Below, piece by piece: positions 17,985 through 26,512 of a stretch of 30,026 nt of DNA. Origin of the DNA: Chitinophagaceae bacterium UBA4857 (GTDB lineage Bacteria > Bacteroidota > Bacteroidia > Chitinophagales > Chitinophagaceae); assembly GCA_002399735.1 (NCBI GenBank), contig DHEF01000034.1, positions 1 to 30,026 on the forward strand. Direction: 5' to 3'. The position numbers and the translations under genes are program-made. A model generated the notes under the pieces. That model did not search any database. It saw nothing but the letters and a program-made list of their open reading frames with translations, and was not told where the DNA came from. Every line of letters begins with the position of its first letter. Within the stretch, counting starts at the first letter, position 1.

Positions 17985-20900
17985 TTAAAAACCAACTCTA
18001 AGTGTAAAATTGATGGAACGTGATGTAGGTGTAGAAAATGAGTATAAACCTTGTGACCCATTGGATGAACCAAAAGAACTTACTTCCGGATCGGCACCGG
18101 TGAAATGGGGACTGTATATCCACAAGTTTCTACCTGTTACCACCAACGCAGCAGAACGTATAAAGGTGTTACCAAAAAAGGATTTTGGTAACTCATACCC
18201 CAGACTTAGGTTGCGTAATTTAATGTAGGTACCGTCTTGTATGACAGATTCAAGGATACTATTTAACCTGCGGAAATAATCTTGTCCGGTGGTGGTTACA
18301 TCATTTGGTCTGCCATCTGCATCTTTTACACCTGATACAATTCTATCTTCTCTATTTTCAGTTGCCTTTGGTGTACCATAAAAATAACCGTAGCCATCAA
18401 CATTGTTTTCAATGTCGCCGCCCTTTTTCATATCAAATGCAAAACTTAATGTTATGCCGCCATAACGAAGGGTACTGTTTAAACCAGCCAACCAGTCGGG
18501 AGTTATATTGCCTACTATGCCATCCACTTCATCACGAAGTGGTAAACCTGTATCGTCAATTACCCATTGACCATTGTCAGATCTTTTAAACCTGCCGCCA
18601 AATTTTACGCCATAAGGTTGGCCAACAATTACCTGACTAAATCCATTTCCCAGTTGTTGTAAATCGCCATAAATAGCTAATACTTTATTATTAATTTTTG
18701 TGAAGTTTACGCCAACATCCCAACTAAATTTTCCTGATCTCATGACCGTTGCATTTAACAAAGCCTCTACTCCTCTATTTTCCATTTCGGCAGAGTTTAC
18801 AGTTGTACCGGTAAACCCGGTTGAAGGTGCTATGGATACACCGGGAATTAATCCATTCGTTGTTTTCTTTTTAAAATAAGAAACTTCTAACCCTACCCGA
18901 TTATTAAATAACCTTGACTCAAGGCCTAGCTCAAACTCACCTATATTTTCATTTTTTAAATGTGGGTTGCCCAATGTTTGACTTAAGAAAAATCCTGACT
19001 GAGAATTAAATGGATAGGTAATATTACCAACTGTAGCAATTTCAAAAGGTGTAAGTAAAGAATAAGCATCTACCCCGTCATTACCTACCACCGCATAAGA
19101 TGCTCTTAATTTAGCAAAACTTACAACCTTACGGATGGAAGGTGATAACAACTCGGAAAACACAAAACCAAGCGCAGCTGAACCATAAGGATAAAAACTG
19201 TTTTCTTTAGCTAACACAGAACTACCATCGTACCTACCGGTTAGAGATAATATTAACAGGCGGTTGTAATCAAGATTTGCCTGTACATAAAAACCTATTT
19301 TACGGGTGAGATAGTTGTTTTCGGTAGAAGTAATAAGAGAGGCAGAACTTACATTATCAAACCCATCAATGGTTAGTCCTCTGCCTGTTATTTGATAAGC
19401 CTGGTCATAACGGGAATAGATATTATTACCCACCATTACATCCAGATTAAACTTTCCAAACTCCCGGTGTGCACTAATCATTAAGTCGTGATTAAACTGA
19501 CGAAAATTACTGTTGCGTTCAATGATTCTTCCATCCGGTAACGCAGCCGAACCTACGTTTTCTTTATACTTTGCTTGCTCGGTGTAAATATCAACGCCAA
19601 TTCTTTCGGTAATGGTTAACCAACTTAACGGATTATAGTTAAACGTTAATACAGGTATAAACCTGTTTACCGTTGATCGGTTATAAATATTATCTAATAC
19701 CCAGTAGGGATTGTTTCTGGAAAAACGGAAAAGCCGTTGTGTGCCATCCTGATTTAAGTAAGGTTGCAAATTATAACTTACAGGAGCTGTTAACACCGTC
19801 CACAGCGGACTTTCTAAAACATAGCCCTCCGGTTGCCTGTCATTCTCGGAGTTTATATAGTTAAACTGAAATGTGCTATTGAAGTTTTTAGTAATTTTTG
19901 TAGAATACTTTGCAAAAACAGAATGCCTTTTATACTCGGTAGTAGGTACTGTGCCTTTTTGGTTAAGGTAGGAATAAGAAAGAAAATAACCTGAACTGGC
20001 ACCACCACCCGATACACTTAAAGTACTGTTACTGGTAACACCGGTTCTAAAAAAATCTTCACCCGGTTTATAACGCTTAGCGGGTTGTCCGTTTATTTTA
20101 AGCGTGTCCATCAATGGGCCCCAGACAGCACTGGTTTTACGAATATCTCCATCATAAAACACACCTCTTTCTCCTTGTCCGTACTTTGTTTGTATTTCCG
20201 GTAAAAGTGGTTTTTCAAAAGATAAATCCTGTGAAAAATTAAACTCAGGTTTTCTATTTTCCTTACCATCTTTTGTAGTAATAATAATAACCCCTCTGGC
20301 ACCTGACGAACCATACAATGCAGTGGCTGCTGCACCTTTTAATATATTCATACTTTCAACAATGGAAGGATCAATATCTGCAAGCCTGTTTGTACCCGGA
20401 CCTGAATTTAAATTCCCCGTTTCATCATTATTAATAGGTATACCATCCAGCACAATTAAGGCTTGGTTGTTACCAAAAATAGAAGAGTTACCTCTTATTA
20501 CTATTCTTGAAGAGCTGCCGGGTGAGCCTGAGGAGCTGGTAATTTGCACACCGGAAACCTTACCTGCAAGTGCGTTTACAAGATTGGGCTCTTTGGTTTT
20601 TAATAGCTCATCACCTTTTACTTCCTGCGTGCTGTAGGTAAGGTTTCGTTTATCCTTTTTTACACCCAACGCAGTTACCACTACCTCGGTAAGTGAATTA
20701 TCAACTATTGAAAGTTGAACAGCTAATGAAGTTTTTCCGTTTACCGGAAGCTCCTGTGTTAAAAAACCCAAATGAGAAAAAATTAAAATAGCATTTGATG
20801 GTGCAGTAATAGTAAAAGCTCCCTCATTATCGGAGCTTACCCCTGAATTATTTTTGCCTTTTACGCTTATGCTAACCCCAGGCAATCCCACGCCGGCAGC

Positions 20901-20996
20901 ATCAGTTACTTTTCCGGTAATTGCCTGCTGTTGGGCATCAGTTTTGTTAAAAAACAAAAACACAGCAACTAAAACAACAATAAAGTGTCGGTGCAT
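17985..20996 (-). CDS. SusC/RagA-family TonB-linked outer-membrane transporter
   Basis: Second SusC-type transporter, 1003 aa. It has a signal peptide (to about residue 21, KTDAQ), a carboxypeptidase-regulatory-like domain (about 24-95, AITGKVTDAAGVGLPGVSI), a TEVVVTALGVKK segment, a plug domain (LAGKVSGVQI, SSRIVIRGNSS, ALIVLDGIPI) and a beta-barrel ending in LRVGF. No STN domain is present. It forms an operon with the SusD_2-type lipoprotein. The upstream gap (427 bp) has no recognised regulator gene and no clear TAnnTTTG box on this strand. It is clearly divergent from the first SusC in this window (different linker and barrel loops), so it is not a recent local duplication. Confidence 0.95.
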   Translation of the reverse strand: MHRHFIVVLVAVFLFFNKTDAQQQAITGKVTDAAGVGLPGVSISVKGKNNSGVSSDNEGAFTITAPSNAILIFSHLGFLTQELPVNGKTSLAVQLSIVDNSLTEVVVTALGVKKDKRNLTYSTQEVKGDELLKTKEPNLVNALAGKVSGVQITSSSGSPGSSSRIVIRGNSSIFGNNQALIVLDGIPINNDETGNLNSGPGTNRLADIDPSIVESMNILKGAAATALYGSSGARGVIIITTKDGKENRKPEFNFSQDLSFEKPLLPEIQTKYGQGERGVFYDGDIRKTSAVWGPLMDTLKINGQPAKRYKPGEDFFRTGVTSNSTLSVSGGGASSGYFLSYSYLNQKGTVPTTEYKRHSVFAKYSTKITKNFNSTFQFNYINSENDRQPEGYVLESPLWTVLTAPVSYNLQPYLNQDGTQRLFRFSRNNPYWVLDNIYNRSTVNRFIPVLTFNYNPLSWLTITERIGVDIYTEQAKYKENVGSAALPDGRIIERNSNFRQFNHDLMISAHREFGKFNLDVMVGNNIYSRYDQAYQITGRGLTIDGFDNVSSASLITSTENNYLTRKIGFYVQANLDYNRLLILSLTGRYDGSSVLAKENSFYPYGSAALGFVFSELLSPSIRKVVSFAKLRASYAVVGNDGVDAYSLLTPFEIATVGNITYPFNSQSGFFLSQTLGNPHLKNENIGEFELGLESRLFNNRVGLEVSYFKKKTTNGLIPGVSIAPSTGFTGTTVNSAEMENRGVEALLNATVMRSGKFSWDVGVNFTKINNKVLAIYGDLQQLGNGFSQVIVGQPYGVKFGGRFKRSDNGQWVIDDTGLPLRDEVDGIVGNITPDWLAGLNSTLRYGGITLSFAFDMKKGGDIENNVDGYGYFYGTPKATENREDRIVSGVKDADGRPNDVTTTGQDYFRRLNSILESVIQDGTYIKLRNLSLGYELPKSFFGNTFIRSAALVVTGRNLWIYSPHFTGADPEVSSFGSSNGSQGLYSFSTPTSRSINFTLRVGF

Positions 20997-21423
20997 AATA
21001 GTTAGTTTTTTTTGAAGTAGAAAATAGATAAAAACGAAGAATGAGATTAACTCTTTAGCCTGTGTATTATTATAAAATAATACTTATTTAAAATTGCCAC
21101 TAAAAAGTTACTACAATTTTAAATCCAGTAAAACACTTGATACTTTACAATTTTTAGCAACCTATAGCATTATTTTATCCGTTTTAGATAAATGCATACC
21201 AGATACGAACGATAAGCGTATAAACACCGTATGTTAGAAAAGAAAAAAGCGAGTTGGAAATATGGTAGTAGTAAATGTAGAAACTATGAAAATATGGTTT
21301 AAATGAAAAACTTCCACGCAACATTGCCTACAACAAGTTGAGTAAGTTTAGCACAAAAAAAAGGATTAAAATGAATCTAGCTTTCACTTTAATCCTTTCG
21401 TATATTGAACATCAAAAAAAATC
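20997..21423. other. 427-bp intergenic region upstream of the second SusC
   Basis: Holds the terminator of the M61 gene (21352-21398) at its right end and presumably the second SusCD promoter. GTATTATT (21064-21071) and AATAATAC (21076-21083) form an 8-bp inverted repeat 68-87 bp upstream of the SusC start. It is AT-only except for the end bases and could be an operator or chance. AAAAACTTCCAC near 21306 echoes the start of the repeat A region at position 67. No gene was seen. Confidence 0.6.
21352..21398 (-). terminator. Rho-independent terminator of the M61 gene
   Basis: On the minus strand an 11-bp perfect stem (AAAGGATTAAA at 21360-21370 with TTTAATCCTTT at 21388-21398) continues after one mismatch for four more pairs (TGAA/TTCA). 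It is followed by a T run, the complement of the A run at 21355-21359. It lies 26 bp past the M61 stop. Confidence 0.88.
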
Positions 21424-22947
21424 TTATTTCAATAACCCCTTTAGAATAGTTTGTTGAGAAGTAGTAGGATTTTCTAACTGAAGCAAGGTAGCCTTTGTTA
21501 TTGTTTCACCCTTCTGATTTTTATCTTCTGAAAAACTAATCGTTAACCCTGCTTTGGTTAAATACTTATTATAGTCAACTTCCTTTAGGGTATAAATGTA
21601 GTCAAACAGCTCATCCAGTTTTGTACCGGCCATTTGTTCGCAGGCAGCTTTTACTTCTGCTTCGGTAAAGCCACGTCCGCCAGATTTATAATAGGTGTTG
21701 TACAAATAACGCATTACATCATCCAATGATTTTTTATTGTTAGAGGCTGAACGAATTTCAATATCCAATAATAAGCCTACAATCGGACCTTTTTCGTAAA
21801 ACGAAATAGTTTCGCCACGTTTACCAAAAGGGCCATCCTCCCAGGTATTAGCGCTTGATTGTGCCAGCGTTTGTTTCTTACGTCCTGCATTATTCTCAAA
21901 GCCTTGTATAGTGCCCCGCCAGCCGTCTATAACATCTTGTTTGTTTATGATGCCCGCTCTATTCAAAATAATACTTTCGTAATAAACGGTTAAACCCTCG
22001 CCTACCCATAAAGAGTTGGTACGGTTTGGTTTTGAATAATCAAACGGCCCTAACTCAATTGGCCTGATGCGTTTAATATTGTAGTGATGAAAATATTCAT
22101 GCGCCAAAAAGCTCAACATGCGGTTTCGAGATCCTGTATTATTTAATCCTTCGCCAGAAAAACCAATAGCCGTTGAGTTTAACTGCTCAATACCACCTGC
22201 ACCCGGCCCCATGGCAATAAAAGTATAATGATCATAGGGTATATCGCCAATTAAATTACTGGCGGTAGTTACAATTTTTTCAAGGTCTTTCATTAAACCG
22301 CCACCATCAAAATTGCCCATTTTAAAACCAATAAAACGGTGCATTTTTCCTTTTACTTTAAACGATGGCAGTTCCTGTAAATCGCCAACCAATATGGGAC
22401 AATCGTATAGTATATCAAAATCCTTCGCTACATATTTTCCTTTAGCAATAGAATCTAATCCCGTTGCAATTCTTGTCCAGCCGTTTTCTAATGGAACTGT
22501 AACTACTGCCGGTAAATGCAAAGCTCCTTCTACACCCAAAAAAGTAGCGGTAGGTTTAATAAAAGCTCTCTCCTCGTTTATATAACTGGTAGCAACAAAA
22601 GAACGTTCCGTTTGTATTTCATAATTCAACTGTACCTGCTTAACACCTTTGGTAGCAATACGCCATGTATCCGTTCCCATTTGTTGCCAGGAAAGACTTT
22701 TACCATCATTGGTAGCGGCTTTAAACTCCTTCACTGTTTTACCATAGTTCATCAATTGGTAATAACCCGGCGACCAGACAGGCATTTTTACATCAACAAT
22801 ATCTTTACCTCCGGTTTTAAAAGTCATGCTAACCCCAATTTTATTAGCCTTTGCATTGGTAGTATTCACTTTAAAATACACCGTATCTTTTTGGGCAAAG
22901 CCTACCTGCGTAAATAAAACCGCAGCCGCAAAAATTATTTTTCGCAT
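21424..22947 (-). CDS. M61 family metallopeptidase lacking the C-terminal PDZ domain
   Basis: Secreted glycyl-aminopeptidase-type zinc peptidase (MEROPS M61) of 507 aa with a signal peptide ending near VGFAQ (residue 19). An N-terminal beta domain (about 20-190) precedes the catalytic domain. Zinc ligands are visible: HEYFH at 283-287 and Glu 317 in VGEGLTVYYE, 34 residues from the first His. GGIEQLNSTAIGF (251-263) is the usual M61 strand before the active helix. Most family members are about 600 aa and carry a C-terminal PDZ domain after the helical domain. Here the chain stops soon after the VDYNKYLTKAGLTI segment that normally leads into the PDZ, and a terminator follows after 26 bp, so this is not a local frameshift. 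It lies 8 bp after the APC permease gene and is probably co-transcribed, linking peptide cleavage with amino-acid uptake. Confidence 0.9.
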   Translation of the reverse strand: MRKIIFAAAVLFTQVGFAQKDTVYFKVNTTNAKANKIGVSMTFKTGGKDIVDVKMPVWSPGYYQLMNYGKTVKEFKAATNDGKSLSWQQMGTDTWRIATKGVKQVQLNYEIQTERSFVATSYINEERAFIKPTATFLGVEGALHLPAVVTVPLENGWTRIATGLDSIAKGKYVAKDFDILYDCPILVGDLQELPSFKVKGKMHRFIGFKMGNFDGGGLMKDLEKIVTTASNLIGDIPYDHYTFIAMGPGAGGIEQLNSTAIGFSGEGLNNTGSRNRMLSFLAHEYFHHYNIKRIRPIELGPFDYSKPNRTNSLWVGEGLTVYYESIILNRAGIINKQDVIDGWRGTIQGFENNAGRKKQTLAQSSANTWEDGPFGKRGETISFYEKGPIVGLLLDIEIRSASNNKKSLDDVMRYLYNTYYKSGGRGFTEAEVKAACEQMAGTKLDELFDYIYTLKEVDYNKYLTKAGLTISFSEDKNQKGETITKATLLQLENPTTSQQTILKGLLK

Positions 22948-22955
22948 AACAGTCT

Positions 22956-24374
22956 TTATTTAATTTCAGATTTTTTGGATTTAATAAGATAGTAAACCGG
23001 TATACCCAAGGCCGCAATAATAATTCCCGGCCATGTATAATTGGGTTTGTACATTACCATTAATACGCAAAATGCTATACCCATTACAATATATAAAAAC
23101 GGTAATACCGGGTAACCAAATGCTTTGTAAGGCCTTGGTAAATCAGGTCTTGTTTTACGTAATTTAAAAATACCAATAATGGCCAGCACATAAAATATTA
23201 CTACTACTATTGAAATCATATCCAGCAAGTCGCCATACTTTCCACTCAAGCTCCATAAGGCTGCTATCACACACTGTATCCACAATGCTACAGCCGGTAC
23301 TGCTTTGTTATTTAGTGTTCCCACTTTTTTAAAAAACATACCATCTTTTGCCATTGTGTAATACACCCTTGCTCCCGACATAATTAATCCGTTATTACAA
23401 CCAAATGTTGATACCATTATCATGATGGCAATAATGATAATACCAACCGGACCAAAAATTACTTGTGCTGCCGTTATAGCTACACGGTCTTTTTCGGCCG
23501 ATGCCATTTGTGGCATAGTTAGTACACTGGTGTACATAACATTTGCCAATACATAAACAACCGTAACCAATATAGTACCCAACGCTAAACTAAGTGCTAC
23601 GTTGCGTTGCGGGTTTTTTATTTCACCGGCTACAGCGGTTGAGCTATGCCACGAGTCGCTACTAAAAATAGAGCCTACCATTGCCGCAGCTACTGCACCT
23701 AATGCCGCCAACATGGTGTAGTTGCTTGTTGTACCATCTGCATTTAACCTAAACAAACTCCAGGTTTCTGCCGATAGCCAGTTAGCACGCCATACATCGC
23801 TTTTAAACGCAACAAAACCAAATACAATTAATGCGGCTAAACTTAATAGTTTGGCCAGGGTTATAACAGTTTGTACGGCCTTACCACTACTCACCCCTCG
23901 TGTATTTATTAGTGTGAGTAAAAGTATTACACCAATTGATACTACCTGTGCCGATGATATATTAAAACTGCCTAAACTTAATGCCACCACATCCTCATCC
24001 CATGCGGGTATTAGGTAAGCGGTAAATTTTGCAAATGCCACACCAACTGCAGCAATAGTAGCAGTTTGTATAACAGTAAAAAATGTCCAGCCAAATACAA
24101 AACCCACTAACGGATTATAGGCTTCTTTTAAGTAAACGTATTGCCCACCTGCTTTAGGAAACATACTGCTTAACTCTCCATAACTTAATGCAGCCGTAAG
24201 TGTCATAAAACCAGTTATTACCCATACCAGTAACAACCAACCTGCACCGCCTACATTGCGGGCAATATCGGCACTCACAATAAATATACCCGATCCTATC
24301 ATACTGCCCGCTACTAACATGGTAGCATCTATTAATCGTAGGGATGGTTTGAAACCTGTTTTCTCTTCGTTCAT
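22956..24374 (-). CDS. APC-family amino-acid permease
   Basis: Inner-membrane secondary transporter of 472 aa with about 12 hydrophobic helices from residue 15 to 465. The first helix carries the APC signature GSMIGSGIF with the unwound Gly-rich motif that binds the substrate amino group. Short hydrophilic ends (MNEEKTGFKPSLRL and SKKSEIK) flank the bundle. The family imports or exchanges amino acids. The particular substrate cannot be fixed from sequence, but the neighbouring peptidases and the hydroxyproline genes make proline, hydroxyproline or another peptidase product a reasonable guess. It lies 8 bp ahead of the M61 gene, which suggests translational coupling. Its own upstream gap (342 bp) contains repeats A and B, so a promoter should lie between these and the start or be read through from the DUF885 gene. 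Confidence 0.9.
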   Translation of the reverse strand: MNEEKTGFKPSLRLIDATMLVAGSMIGSGIFIVSADIARNVGGAGWLLLVWVITGFMTLTAALSYGELSSMFPKAGGQYVYLKEAYNPLVGFVFGWTFFTVIQTATIAAVGVAFAKFTAYLIPAWDEDVVALSLGSFNISSAQVVSIGVILLLTLINTRGVSSGKAVQTVITLAKLLSLAALIVFGFVAFKSDVWRANWLSAETWSLFRLNADGTTSNYTMLAALGAVAAAMVGSIFSSDSWHSSTAVAGEIKNPQRNVALSLALGTILVTVVYVLANVMYTSVLTMPQMASAEKDRVAITAAQVIFGPVGIIIIAIMIMVSTFGCNNGLIMSGARVYYTMAKDGMFFKKVGTLNNKAVPAVALWIQCVIAALWSLSGKYGDLLDMISIVVVIFYVLAIIGIFKLRKTRPDLPRPYKAFGYPVLPFLYIVMGIAFCVLMVMYKPNYTWPGIIIAALGIPVYYLIKSKKSEIK

Positions 24375-24420
24375 AAAAAATTATAAAATGTTTTGGTATA
24401 TCTTTTTTATTATGGCGTGC

Positions 24421-24472
24421 CCCTTTGTTGTTAAACTGCGGTTCGTACCTCACCTTGTTTCCCAACAAAGGG
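24421..24472. repeat. 10-bp perfect inverted repeat next to repeat B
   Basis: CCCTTTGTTG (24421-24430) and CAACAAAGGG (24463-24472) are perfect inverted arms around 32 nt. They directly abut the repeat B copy (GGGCTGCTACGGGGTACG onward). They may be one end of a larger structured repeat or a hairpin acting on the permease leader, since the right arm is about 90 nt upstream of its start. Confidence 0.5.
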
Positions 24473-24560
24473 TCGGGCTGCTACGGGGTACGCTTCGCTT
24501 CCGTGCTACGTTTTACTTCGCACCGGCTCGTTCCTCGCCGCCCTTCGTATCCCTCACGCA
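24473..24560 (-). repeat. Repeat B copy 2
   Basis: CGTGCTACGTTTTACTTCGC (24502-24521), followed by ACCGGCTC, is the reverse complement of the copy at 11681-11708 with 3 mismatches in 28. It contains the extra GCTTCGCTTCC segment (about 24492-24502) absent from the other copy. The sequence continues into a Pyr-rich GC stretch (CTCGCCGCCCTTCGTATCCC). Confidence 0.6.
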
Positions 24561-24631
24561 GAACAATGTGCCAATTAGTTAATTAAAAAATTTGCCAATG
24601 CAAGTTTTTGAATAACACAGGAAACTTACAT

Positions 24632-24710
24632 AATGCCCAATAGACTTGTTGCTGCACAAGTGTGCGACGCAAGGGACGATGATAGTAGCACTATAGTTGA
24701 CTAACAAAAA
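24632..24710 (+). repeat. Repeat A copy (best preserved)
   Basis: AATGCCCAATAG (24632-24643), a GCACAAGTGTGC mini-hairpin (24654-24665), the core GCGACGCAAGGGACGATG (24664-24681) and GATAGTAGCA (24681-24690) are followed by ctatagttgactaac. Residues 24662-24691 are identical to the reverse complement of 14641-14670. The ends match the copy at 79-155. Confidence 0.75.
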
Positions 24711-24716
24711 ATAAAA

Positions 24717-26480
24717 CTATTTAAAATCGTAAAACTTCCATTGCGTTTGGTAGTCTCTGTCAATTTTTTGATTTAATAAAGTGGCACGTAACATTTCCAT
24801 AGGTAAATGATTTTCTTTAATCACCGCATCATGAAATTGTACATTGGTCATTTTACCACTATCCACTAATTCTTTATGAATGCTGAACAATTGCAAACCA
24901 CCTACCAAATACGCCAGTTGATACAATGCACCATAGTTGGCTTCGAAAGAACGTTTAACCTCGCCGTGTGCATTGGCATACTCATGTCCCACTTCGTTTA
25001 CCAAATAATCAACACATTGTTTTGGTGTCCACTCGCCAATATGAAACTTAATAGAAAAAGTTATACGAGCACAACGGTGCATGCGCCAGAACAGCATACC
25101 AATACGCTCTTCAGGCGTTTTAGCAAAGCCTTCACGGTACAACAACAACTCCCAATACAATGTCCAGCCCTCGGTAGTAAACGGTGTATTAAACGCCGAC
25201 TGACGATAGTTTTTGTAACGGCTGTTCATGTAAAATTGTAAGTGATGACCGGGCACCAACTCATGCTGCACCGTACCTCTTGAAAAATAGGGATTGTTAC
25301 CACGCATGCTCATTAACTTATCATCATGCGACATGGTGTTGGTGGGATAAGAAATACTTATTTCACGACCACCGGTAAAAAAAGGATTAACCAATTGGCG
25401 TTCCGGACTCATCATAATCATACCCCAGGTTTCCTCGGCTAATGGCGGTAGGTTCATCAATTTTTTCTGGTTAATAAAATTAACCGCATCATCATTAAGT
25501 TTAATAATTAACTCGGGTTGTTTACCAGCAGGTACATAACTGTTTTTTACTTTTTCCTGTGCTGCTCGCCAGTCATCGCCAAAGCCCATTTCACGGGATG
25601 CTTTTAATAATTCTTTACGGCACCACTCCATTTCCTGATCGGCAAGGCGTAATAAATCATCCACATTGTAGGCAATCATTTCTGTTTTTAGTAAACGATT
25701 CATTTCCTGTTTGCCAATAGGATTGCCGCCAATATTACTACCATCATTAAAAATCTTTTTATCAGATTTTGAACGGATTGTTTTACTGTAATCATCTATA
25801 CCCGCAGCTAATGCCTCGTATGATTTTGGAGCCCACCAGGTAAACATAGGATCGTAACCATTGTAAAAATCAAATGCACTTTTTAAGCGAGATTTAATAT
25901 CATCAATTTGCGAAGCAATAGCCTGCGCTTTTAATTCAGGTATTTTACCACCGGCTTCTGCTGTAGCTTTTGATTTTTTTACCAAGGACAACATCTTGTG
26001 CATCATACCTGCCACCTGCTCACCATCTATGCCTGTACCTCTTCTTCTTTTTTGTTCAAATGCATAAATAGAATCGGCAAAGGGAACATAAGCTGCATTT
26101 GCTTTTTGTTCTTTTTGCTCTTCCAACAAAGCTGATTGTGCGTTCTCAATTTTTTGACGCAACAATACATAATCGGCCTTGCCGTAAATACTCATTTTAT
26201 TAAAATCAGCTTTCTTTAAAGTAGACAAGTACTCGCTGTTTAATTTTATATGGCGGTTAATTTGTTCAGGTGATTTTGCACCACCGCCGCCGCCCCAACG
26301 ACCACCACCGGACATAGGACCATAGAAATAATCGATAGCCCTTACATCCTGCATATACTGGATAATATAGCCGGAGGCTTCGGTTGCCTGCTCGTACATA
26401 CTGGCAGGTGCTTGCGCAAAAATATTACCGATAAAAAATTGCGTAACTAAAAGCAATGGAAGTTTAAAACAGTTGTTCAT
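24717..26480 (-). CDS. DUF885 family protein, putative secreted metallopeptidase
   Basis: Secreted protein of 587 aa from the ATG at 26480. The frame is open to 26573, but the internal Met starts a good signal peptide (NNCFKLPLLLVTQFFIGNIFAQ), so the longer start is unlikely. DUF885 proteins are helical, with a conserved HExxPGHH motif, here HELVPGHH at about residues 406-413. A TEGW motif (Glu about 437) lies 30 residues later and probably completes a zinc site. Peptidase activity is generally presumed for the family; the substrate is not known. A Gly-rich insert (GGGRWGGGGGAK, about residues 58-69) near the N-terminus is unusual. It is separated from the upstream reductase gene by 137 bp with two inverted repeats, so transcription may be partly independent of the hydroxyproline genes. 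The permease follows after a 342-bp repeat region. Confidence 0.85.
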   Translation of the reverse strand: MNNCFKLPLLLVTQFFIGNIFAQAPASMYEQATEASGYIIQYMQDVRAIDYFYGPMSGGGRWGGGGGAKSPEQINRHIKLNSEYLSTLKKADFNKMSIYGKADYVLLRQKIENAQSALLEEQKEQKANAAYVPFADSIYAFEQKRRRGTGIDGEQVAGMMHKMLSLVKKSKATAEAGGKIPELKAQAIASQIDDIKSRLKSAFDFYNGYDPMFTWWAPKSYEALAAGIDDYSKTIRSKSDKKIFNDGSNIGGNPIGKQEMNRLLKTEMIAYNVDDLLRLADQEMEWCRKELLKASREMGFGDDWRAAQEKVKNSYVPAGKQPELIIKLNDDAVNFINQKKLMNLPPLAEETWGMIMMSPERQLVNPFFTGGREISISYPTNTMSHDDKLMSMRGNNPYFSRGTVQHELVPGHHLQFYMNSRYKNYRQSAFNTPFTTEGWTLYWELLLYREGFAKTPEERIGMLFWRMHRCARITFSIKFHIGEWTPKQCVDYLVNEVGHEYANAHGEVKRSFEANYGALYQLAYLVGGLQLFSIHKELVDSGKMTNVQFHDAVIKENHLPMEMLRATLLNQKIDRDYQTQWKFYDFK

Positions 26481-26512
26481 TTTATACTTTTGAAAGAGGA
26501 ATAAATACCAAA

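Larger units (their letters stand above)
24375..24716. other. 342-bp repeat-rich intergenic region
   Basis: Lies between the DUF885 gene (ending at 24717) and the APC permease, both on the minus strand. It contains a 10-bp inverted repeat, a repeat B copy and a repeat A copy, in that order, and is far more GC-rich between 24470 and 24560 than the flanking genes. ORFs crossing it are repeat-derived. No gene was seen. Confidence 0.75.

Noticed and set aside
22516..22917. 133-aa forward ORF antisense to M61
   Set aside because: It lies wholly inside a clear M61 gene on the other strand and looks like a shadow frame.
24256..24582. 108-aa forward ORF over the permease start and repeat B
   Set aside because: It overlaps the permease antisense and then reads repeat sequence. 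It has no domain and no promoter.
24473..24710. Repeat-rich gap considered as an insertion sequence or CRISPR remnant
   Set aside because: There is no transposase, target duplication or regular spacer pattern. The repeats are few, degenerate and dispersed.
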